A DNA stretch of 64,000 bases from Betaproteobacteria bacterium. GTDB taxonomy: Bacteria > Pseudomonadota > Gammaproteobacteria > Burkholderiales > SG8-39. Position 1 is the first letter of the stretch; every line of letters starts with the position of its first letter. Positions 57,106 to 64,000 of this stretch are shown here, piece after piece. The translations under genes and the position numbers were made by a program. The stretch spans positions 167,810-231,809 of the forward strand of contig JACPYS010000012.1 in assembly GCA_016195915.1 (NCBI GenBank), in the 5' to 3' direction. The notes beneath the pieces are model-generated. The model had not been told where the DNA came from. It searched no databases and was given only the letters and a program-made list of their open reading frames with translations.

Positions 57106-58389
57106 TCAGTGATGCTCGGAGCGTGCAATTGCCATCAGTTGCGCGATCTCGTCGCCGTGTACGCGCTGGTTGCGGTTGAACCACCACATTACCAGGCCCA
57201 TGGTGCTCGCTACGAACAATCCAAACAGCACGATCACCACCGAGATCGGCAGGCCCGCGGCGAGCAGCAATGAATAGGTTGCGATCATCGCCAGGATCGA
57301 CAGGTTCTCGTTGAAGTTTTGCACCGCGATCGAACGCCCCGCACCCATCAGGTTGTGCCCGCGGTGCTGCAACAGCGCGTTCATCGGTACCACGAAGAAG
57401 CCTGCGAGGGCGCCGATCAGCACCATCAGGGGAATGGCGATCCACACATCGCGTACCGGTATCATGCCGATTACCAGCAGCCCCATGCCGATGCCGAGCG
57501 GGATCACCTTCACGGCGCGGTCCAGCGAGACGGTGGCGGATGCCGCAACGGCGCCGATGGCAATTCCGAGGGCCACCACGCCCTGCAGGATTGAGGCCTT
57601 CGGGAGGTCGAAAGACAGGTTGGCCTTCGCCCACTCAATGACGATGAACTGCAGCGTCGCGCCGGCGCCCCAGAACAGCGTCGTGACGGCGAGCGAAATC
57701 TGGCCGAGGCGGTCCGCCCACAGCCGCTGAAAGCAAAGTTTGAAATCGATCAGCGTCTCGAGCGGGTGCGCCGGGAGCGGTTTCAACAGCGCACCGGTGC
57801 CGGGAATGTGCAGGTTGAATATCGCGGCGACTGCGTAGACCACGACGATCAGCGCGATCGCGGCTTCCGCGGGGGTGTCGATGCCAGTATCGATCAACGG
57901 CACGTCGATGTGGAGCAGGATGCCGGAAACATACTGATGGATGAGCACTCCGCCAAGCACGGTGCCGAGGATGATGGAGGCGACCGTCAGGCCCTCGATC
58001 CAGCCGTTGGCGATGACGAGCTTCGACGCAGGCAGGTATTCGGTAAGGATCCCGTACTTTGCGGGCGAATAGGCGGCGGCGCCGAGGCCCACCACCGCGT
58101 AGGCTACGAGCGGATTGGCCTCCAGCAGCATCATCAGGCAGCCGATGATCTTGATGGCATTGGAAATGAACATGACCTGCCCCTTGGGGAGCCGGTCGGC
58201 GAAGGCGCCCACGTAGGGCGCGAGCAGCACGTAGGAAATGACGAAGAAAAACTTGAGATAGGGCGTGAGCCAGGAGGGCGAATCGGCGTGGAGGAGCAGC
58301 GCGATCGCGGCCACCAGCAGCGCGTTGTCGGCGAGCGACGAGAAGAACTGCGCCGCCATGATGATGTAGAAACCCAGGTTCATGAGCAC
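57106..58389 (-). CDS. lplT: Lysophospholipid transporter LplT-like MFS protein
   Basis: GFYIIMAAQFFSSLADNALLVAAIALL...APYVGAFADRLPKGQVMFISNAIK, multi-TM. Confidence 0.9.
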   Translation of the reverse strand: MLMNLGFYIIMAAQFFSSLADNALLVAAIALLLHADSPSWLTPYLKFFFVISYVLLAPYVGAFADRLPKGQVMFISNAIKIIGCLMMLLEANPLVAYAVVGLGAAAYSPAKYGILTEYLPASKLVIANGWIEGLTVASIILGTVLGGVLIHQYVSGILLHIDVPLIDTGIDTPAEAAIALIVVVYAVAAIFNLHIPGTGALLKPLPAHPLETLIDFKLCFQRLWADRLGQISLAVTTLFWGAGATLQFIVIEWAKANLSFDLPKASILQGVVALGIAIGAVAASATVSLDRAVKVIPLGIGMGLLVIGMIPVRDVWIAIPLMVLIGALAGFFVVPMNALLQHRGHNLMGAGRSIAVQNFNENLSILAMIATYSLLLAAGLPISVVIVLFGLFVASTMGLVMWWFNRNQRVHGDEIAQLMAIARSEHH

Positions 58390-58520
58390 AGGGAAATCCG
58401 TCGTTCCCCCGTCGTCTTCTCCTTCGAGCAGGCGCTCTTATAACACAGCACCGATAAGCTACCGAAATTTCCCCGTTTATGCTTGAATAAGCCCACTCCG
58501 AATCCACCCCGGGTCCAAAT

Positions 58521-59426
58521 ATGGCCGACCGTCGCCTGCAGGTGTTCCACGCCGTGGCAAAGCATCTGTCCTTCACCAAGGCTGCCGATGCGTTGTTCAT
58601 GACGCAACCGGCGGTGACTTTCCAGATCAAGCAGCTCGAGGAGCATTGCAGCACGCGGCTGTTCGACCGGGGTCACGGACACATCTCGCTCACGCCCGCG
58701 GGCGAACTGGTTCTCGATTACGCGGAGCGCATTCTTTCGCTGTCGGCCGAGCTCGATACGCGGTTGAAGGAGATGACCGGGGAAGTGGCCGGAGCGCTGC
58801 TGATCGGCGCGTCCACCACGATCGCGGAGTACATGCTGCCACAGGTGCTGGGCGAGTTCGCCTCACGCTACCCCAAGGTTCTCTCCCGCCTGTTCGTCGC
58901 CAACTCGGAAATCGTCGAGCACCGTGTCGCCGAGCATACGCTCGACATCGGATTCATCGAGACCGCTTCGCACCTGGCCTCGGTGGCCTCCGACGTATGC
59001 TGCGAAGACGAATTGCAGGTTGTGTGCGCGCCCTCCCATCCGCTCGCCGCGCTCAAGTCGGTGAGCGCGAAGCAGCTGCCCCAGCACCCGTTTATCAGCC
59101 GCGAGCCGGGGTCAGGAACGCGCGAGGTTACCGACAATTATTTCGATACGCAGGGCGTCGCGCACGACAGCCTGAAGGTGGTGATGGAGCTGGGGAGCCC
59201 GGAGGCGCTCAAGGGCCTGGTGGCTACCGGCCTCGGTTTCGCAATCATGTCGCGTGCCACGGTGGCCAAGGATGTGCGTTTCGGTCAGGTGGTCGCCGTG
59301 CCTCTCGCGCCGCGTCTACTGCGTACCATGTCGGTGGTCTATCCGCGGGAAAAGTTCCGCTCACGCCTGACCAACACCTTCATCGAGTTCGCGAAGCAGC
59401 GGCTCAAGGCAGCCGCGTCGGCTTAG
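58521..59426 (+). CDS. LysR-family transcriptional regulator
   Basis: MADRRLQVFHAVAKHLSFTKAADALFMTQPAVTFQIKQLEEHCSTRLFDRG. Confidence 0.95.
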   Translation: MADRRLQVFHAVAKHLSFTKAADALFMTQPAVTFQIKQLEEHCSTRLFDRGHGHISLTPAGELVLDYAERILSLSAELDTRLKEMTGEVAGALLIGASTTIAEYMLPQVLGEFASRYPKVLSRLFVANSEIVEHRVAEHTLDIGFIETASHLASVASDVCCEDELQVVCAPSHPLAALKSVSAKQLPQHPFISREPGSGTREVTDNYFDTQGVAHDSLKVVMELGSPEALKGLVATGLGFAIMSRATVAKDVRFGQVVAVPLAPRLLRTMSVVYPREKFRSRLTNTFIEFAKQRLKAAASA

Positions 59427-59434
59427 GAGCGTCC

Positions 59435-60505
59435 ATGCCGCGCCCGATCCGCGCGACCATCGACGCCGCCGCGATGGCCCACAATCTTGCGATTGCGCGC
59501 CGCCAGGCCGGCGGCGCCAAGGTGTGGGCCGTGGTCAAGGCCAACGCCTATGGCCACGGCCTGGAACGCGCGGCGAAGGCGCTTGCGGAAGCCGACGGCT
59601 ACGCGACGCTCGATTTCATCGAGGCGCTGCGGTTGCGCAACGCGGGCGTGACCAAGCCGATATTGATGCTGGAGGGAATCTTCAAGCCGGCCGATGTGGC
59701 CTTGCTCGCGCGCCATTCGCTGACGCCGGTGATCCACAGTCTCGCGCAGGTCGAGATGCTCGAAAAACGCGTGCTTGAACGACCGATCGACGCATACCTG
59801 AAGGTCAACAGCGGGATGAACCGGCTCGGATTCACCGTGGACAGCGTGCGCATCGCATGGAATGCGCTGCAGGCGCACCCGGCGATCTCGAGCGTGACGA
59901 TGATGACCCATTTTGCCGACGCCGATGGAGCAAGTGGCGTGGCGGGCCAGCTCGAGTGGTTCAATTCGATGACCGCGGCGCTTGCCGGTCCGCGCTCGCT
60001 GGCCAATTCCGCAGCGCTGCTGCGTCATCCGGAGACCTGCGCGGACTGGGTGCGGCCGGGCCTGATGCTCTATGGCTGCTCGCCCTTCGCCGACCTGAGC
60101 GCGGAGGAACTCGGACTGCGGCCGGCGATGACGCTTGCCTCGGAGATCATCGCGGTCCAGAACCTCGAATCCGGGGAGCGCGTCGGATATGGTTTCAGCT
60201 TCGAGGCGACCGAACCGATGCGCATCGGCGTCATCGCCTGCGGCTACGCCGACGGATATCCGCGTCACGCAGCTTCGGGGACGCCGGTATTGGTCAATGG
60301 GCAGCGCACCTGCACTGTCGGGCGCGTTTCAATGGACATGATCTGCGCTGATATCACGCATCTGCCCGAGGCCGCCATCGGTACGCCGGTGACGCTGTGG
60401 GGTGCGGGACTTTCCGCGGACGAGGTCGCCGCTTCGGCCGGAACGCTCAGCTACGAGCTGCTGTGCGCGCTTGCGGCGCGCGTTCCGCTGAGCGAGACGG
60501 CGTAG
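59435..60505 (+). CDS. alr: Alanine racemase
   Basis: VWAVVKANAYGHGLERAAKAL (PLP Lys), VNSGMNRLGF, VGRVSMDMICADITHLPE. Confidence 0.97.
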   Translation: MPRPIRATIDAAAMAHNLAIARRQAGGAKVWAVVKANAYGHGLERAAKALAEADGYATLDFIEALRLRNAGVTKPILMLEGIFKPADVALLARHSLTPVIHSLAQVEMLEKRVLERPIDAYLKVNSGMNRLGFTVDSVRIAWNALQAHPAISSVTMMTHFADADGASGVAGQLEWFNSMTAALAGPRSLANSAALLRHPETCADWVRPGLMLYGCSPFADLSAEELGLRPAMTLASEIIAVQNLESGERVGYGFSFEATEPMRIGVIACGYADGYPRHAASGTPVLVNGQRTCTVGRVSMDMICADITHLPEAAIGTPVTLWGAGLSADEVAASAGTLSYELLCALAARVPLSETA

Positions 60506-61864
60506 GTGGCAAAGGCAAAATCGCATTACGCGTGCTCGGAGTGCGGTGCGAGTGCGATCAAATGGTTCGGCGCCTGCCCGTCTTGCGGTGCGGCCGCGAC
60601 CTTGATCGAGCAGGCCGCCGATGTGCGTTCGAGTCATCGCTACGCGGCGCACGCTCCGGCAAACGCGCCGCAGCCGCTCGCACGCATCGAAGCTCGCGCG
60701 CAGGCGCGCATGCCGACGGGTGTCGAGGAATTCGACCGTGTGCTCGGAGGCGGGGTGGTCGCGGGTCAGGTGGTACTGATCGGCGGCGATCCGGGCATCG
60801 GCAAATCCACACTGCTGTTGCAGACACTCTCTGCAATGGGCGCGAAGCACAGCTCGCTCTACGTCAGCGGTGAGGAATCCGCGGAGCAGGTGGCGTTGCG
60901 CGCGACGCGCCTCGCTCTGGCGGCGGGAAAGGTCGAACTGCTTGCCGAGATCCATCTCGAGCGCATTGTCGCGACGCTCGAGGCAACACGGCCCGAGGTT
61001 GCCGTTATCGACTCGATCCAGACGCTGTACTCGGAGGCATTGCAGTCTGCGCCCGGGTCGGTGGCACAGGTGCGCGAGTGCGCGGCGCAACTCGCGCGCC
61101 ATGCCAAACAGTCGGGTACGGCACTGCTCATCATCGGGCATGTAACCAAGGACGGCACGATTGCCGGACCGCGCGTACTCGAGCACATCGTCGACACCGT
61201 GCTCTATTTCGAAGGGGATCCGCATTCAAGTTTCCGTCTGGTGCGTGCGATCAAGAACCGCTTCGGCGCGGTGAACGAACTGGGCGTGTTTGCGATGACC
61301 GACAAGGGCCTGCGCGGGGTCGCGAATCCGTCGGCGCTGTTCCTGTCGCAGCACGGGCGCGACGTGCCTGGTTCCTGCGTGCTGGCGACGCTCGAGGGCA
61401 CCCGTCCGCTGCTGGTGGAGATCCAGGCGCTCGTGGACCCGACGCACTCGCCGAATCCGCGCCGGCTCTCGGTCGGTCTCGAGCAGAACCGGCTGGCGAT
61501 GCTGCTGGCGGTGCTGCATCGGCACGCCGGCATCGCGTGCTTCGACCAGGACGTCTTCGTGAACGCAGTGGGCGGGGTGCGCATCGGGGAACCGGCGGCC
61601 GACCTCGCGGTGCTGCTGGCGATTGTTTCTTCTCTCACCGATCGCGCGATTCCCGGCAAGGTTCTTGCGTTCGGCGAAGTGGGTCTGGCCGGTGAGGTTC
61701 GCCCGGCGCCGCGTGGTCAGGACCGGCTGAAGGAAGCGGCGAAGCTGGGGTTCGAGCGAGCGATCATTCCGAAGGCGAACCAGCCCAGGGGGAAGATCGG
61801 AGGGCTGGAAGTGCTCGCCGTTGAGCGAGTGGATCAGGCGGTCGCGGTGCTCCGCAATCTCTGA
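60506..61864 (+). CDS. radA: DNA repair protein RadA
   Basis: GTG start; YACSECGASAIKWFGACPSCGA zinc motif; LIGGDPGIGKSTLLLQ; KNRFGAVNELGVFAM (KNRFG). Confidence 0.97.
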   Translation: MAKAKSHYACSECGASAIKWFGACPSCGAAATLIEQAADVRSSHRYAAHAPANAPQPLARIEARAQARMPTGVEEFDRVLGGGVVAGQVVLIGGDPGIGKSTLLLQTLSAMGAKHSSLYVSGEESAEQVALRATRLALAAGKVELLAEIHLERIVATLEATRPEVAVIDSIQTLYSEALQSAPGSVAQVRECAAQLARHAKQSGTALLIIGHVTKDGTIAGPRVLEHIVDTVLYFEGDPHSSFRLVRAIKNRFGAVNELGVFAMTDKGLRGVANPSALFLSQHGRDVPGSCVLATLEGTRPLLVEIQALVDPTHSPNPRRLSVGLEQNRLAMLLAVLHRHAGIACFDQDVFVNAVGGVRIGEPAADLAVLLAIVSSLTDRAIPGKVLAFGEVGLAGEVRPAPRGQDRLKEAAKLGFERAIIPKANQPRGKIGGLEVLAVERVDQAVAVLRNL

Positions 61865-62076
61865 CTTGACGTATGAGGGTACTATATCGAATGCGCGCCG
61901 TCAGCCGCATGTTCGATCGCAGAATTGCCGCGCCACGTAGCTGGATAACCGGGCACTGCTGTAGACGGCAGAGAAGGATCCTCGCCCTTGTTACTACGCT
62001 CGACAGCCGTTTCTGGCCCAGTGTGAGCACGTTCGCTGCCGAGGGAGTAGTATTTTATCGATTGTTTTATCCAAAG

Positions 62077-62099
62077 GCCCCGTGTTACACGAACGGGGC
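62077..62099. repeat. Inverted repeat GCCCCGT-N9-ACGGGGC
   Basis: Read directly in the radA-downstream intergenic region; no T-tract follows. Confidence 0.6.
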
Positions 62100-62173
62100 A
62101 AGAGGGTGCTTCCCAAACGGTAAGTCTTGACCCACACTCGCAAATGGCTCACAAAATTCACTGAGAGCGAACG

Positions 62174-63007
62174 TTGATTAAGAACTGGAATTCCGCCAAG
62201 GAGGGACCATTGGGCCGATCTGAGAAGCAGGCTGATACAAGACATTCATATCGCCAGTTCGGCGTTCAGAGTTCCCTTATCTTTTTTTTCCTTGCCGTAG
62301 CGACGAATGCCAACAGTGCAGATATTTCGTACATCCTAAATCCGCTTCCTCCCAGCATCGCTTATACGGCTCGGTATACGGCATCGGCCTCACTAGAAGG
62401 CGCGATTGAACCGAACGACGAAGAAAAGGTCAGTACATTCTTTACTTTCTTGAAAAAAGAGAAAGCAGTAATGATTTATCTTGACCTCAAGGGCCCTGGA
62501 GGCGATGTGTCCACGGCAATTAAAATTGGACGACTAGTTCGAAAATTTGAAGTAAATATCAGGGTTCCACGCGACTCGTCCTGCGTTAGCTCATGCGTGT
62601 TGATTTTGGCGGGCAGTCCAATTCGAACGATCGAAGGCCGCGTAGGAATCCATCGTCCTTACTTTCGCACCTTACCGTCCGATTCCACATATGACAGTGT
62701 TCGCCGCGCCTTCGACCTGCTCGGAGCAGCGACGAAGTCGTATTTGACCGAAATGAATGTTAACCCCGACGTATGGGACCAGATGGTCTCTATCCCTCCA
62801 GAAAATGTCAGGTTCTTGTCTACGCGAGACCTGGACTATTTTCGGCTTGGAGGCATGGATCCAGTCACCGAGGAAGTATTGAGTCACGACCTTGCAAAAA
62901 TGCTGGGGATTCCGCGCGATGAATTCTTAAGACGTGAATCTCGCGCAAATCAAATCTGCAACAACGACGCTAGCTGTTCTTGGGATGTCCTCAAGGGATT
63001 GCGGTAG
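62174..63007 (+). CDS. Exported ClpP-like serine protease-fold protein
   Basis: Signal-like SSLIFFFLAVATNANSA; YLDLKGPGGDVSTAIKIGRLVRKFEVNIRVPRDSSCVSSCVLILAGSPIRTIEGRVGIHRPYF resembles ClpP-fold periplasmic proteins with Ser/His; TTG start uncertain. Confidence 0.75.
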   Translation: MIKNWNSAKEGPLGRSEKQADTRHSYRQFGVQSSLIFFFLAVATNANSADISYILNPLPPSIAYTARYTASASLEGAIEPNDEEKVSTFFTFLKKEKAVMIYLDLKGPGGDVSTAIKIGRLVRKFEVNIRVPRDSSCVSSCVLILAGSPIRTIEGRVGIHRPYFRTLPSDSTYDSVRRAFDLLGAATKSYLTEMNVNPDVWDQMVSIPPENVRFLSTRDLDYFRLGGMDPVTEEVLSHDLAKMLGIPRDEFLRRESRANQICNNDASCSWDVLKGLR

Positions 63008-63764
63008 TCATTCAAAAAAGAGCGCATCGACGCCAAGCGGAGTCGATCTGGTGAAACGTCACGATCTGACCGTAATGTCCGATTACGTCGGTATAGTAGA
63101 AGGCGTGCGAAAAGGCGACATGATCTTGTTCCGAGGTCAAGACCGCAACGCTCCCCTGCTTCCGAAGGTCGCTCGCCATAATCCCGAAATAGATACAACA
63201 AAGCCTGAGCAAGAGATGCTTGGGGAAGTGAGGCGCCGTGGCGGGCTGCTCCTCGACCATCGCGTATTAGCCGACGATTGGGAATTGCTAGTATATGTTC
63301 AGCATTTCGGAATGGAGACGCGCCTGCTCGACTGGACGTCCAATCCTCTTGTCGCGCTTTGGTTTGCGTGCCAAGCCAATGGAATCGATGGTCACACCTA
63401 TGTCTACGTTCTCATTGGCGGCAAGCGCGACGTTCTCGACCTCAACGCGGAATCCACACCTTTCGAAGGGTCTCGTACCAAGATTCTTAGACCCAGCTTG
63501 AACAATTCACGTATTGTCGCTCAGGCTAGTTGCTTTACGGTTCATAGGTACTCGTTGGATGGTTGTCGATTTGTGCCTCTTGAGAAAGACGGAGATTTTG
63601 AGGAAAGTCTAATAGAAATAAGGATGCGGAATGCTAGTCACGACGATTTTTTGACCAGTCTCAATTTGCTTGGCGTGAACTTCCAAACACTTTTCCCGGA
63701 TGTCGAAGGTCTCTGCAAATACGTCAATTGGCTACACGATCCGCAACGTATCGCCCGGTTGTAA
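62985..63764 (+). CDS. FRG domain-containing protein
   Basis: ILFRGQDRNAPLLPKVAR...DDWELLVYVQHFGMETRLLDWTSNPLVALWFACQAN; internal ATG start overlaps the upstream gene by 23 bp. Confidence 0.85.
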   Translation: MSSRDCGSHSKKSASTPSGVDLVKRHDLTVMSDYVGIVEGVRKGDMILFRGQDRNAPLLPKVARHNPEIDTTKPEQEMLGEVRRRGGLLLDHRVLADDWELLVYVQHFGMETRLLDWTSNPLVALWFACQANGIDGHTYVYVLIGGKRDVLDLNAESTPFEGSRTKILRPSLNNSRIVAQASCFTVHRYSLDGCRFVPLEKDGDFEESLIEIRMRNASHDDFLTSLNLLGVNFQTLFPDVEGLCKYVNWLHDPQRIARL

Positions 63765-64000
63765 CGCACTGCTCGACCCCGGCAGCGACGAAAACGGACG
63801 TCGTTGAGGAGTGTGCGCGTGCGTAGTTTGTGCCAATCAAAGGCGCCAGTGATCTGTAAGCGTCCGCGAATCCCCGTACTGATATGTATTGACCTGTCAA
63901 GTAAGTTGATGCGCCATGCAGTGTGTGGGTAGCAGAACGGGACAGTATGCCGACGGTTGATCAGTCTGATATGCGCGGGTTGGTTACCGAATGACAACCG

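Noticed and set aside
62077-62099. Inverted repeat as a rho-independent terminator or integron attC
   Set aside because: No T-tract after the stem, and no attC-like R/L boxes or integrase nearby; left only as an inverted repeat.

Overview
High-GC proteobacterial chromosomal window (gene content looks betaproteobacterial; inference). Most of it is dense housekeeping and metabolic coding: purL, mfd, ispD/ispF, serB, alr, radA, tsaB/rimI, lplT, hyuA/B-type oxoprolinase and tandem tartrate-type dehydrogenases. I found no rRNA, tRNA or CRISPR array. Regions worth a second look: (1) ~39.1-48.6 kb: an HscC-like Hsp70 and J-domain protein in a co-directional, start/stop-overlapping gene string with micro-ORFs, uncharacterised proteins and an ADP-ribosylglycohydrolase, facing a divergent ADP-ribosylglycohydrolase-metallophosphoesterase fusion. 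This is my best candidate for an undescribed system. (2) ~14.2-19.6 kb: a scrambled accessory patch with one intact toxin-antitoxin (TA) pair, two antitoxins beside deletion-remnant PIN toxins, a truncated double-AAA ATPase, and a DnaB paralogue whose Walker A lysine is Ser, preceded by an out-of-frame copy of its own N-terminal motif. (3) ~62.2-63.8 kb: an overlapping ClpP-like exported protease and FRG-domain pair in a lower-GC segment. (4) 5.7-9.7 kb: a 1346-aa protein combining a long repetitive charged coiled coil with a TM/AsmA-like C-terminus. All functional calls come from reading motifs by eye; no database search was run.
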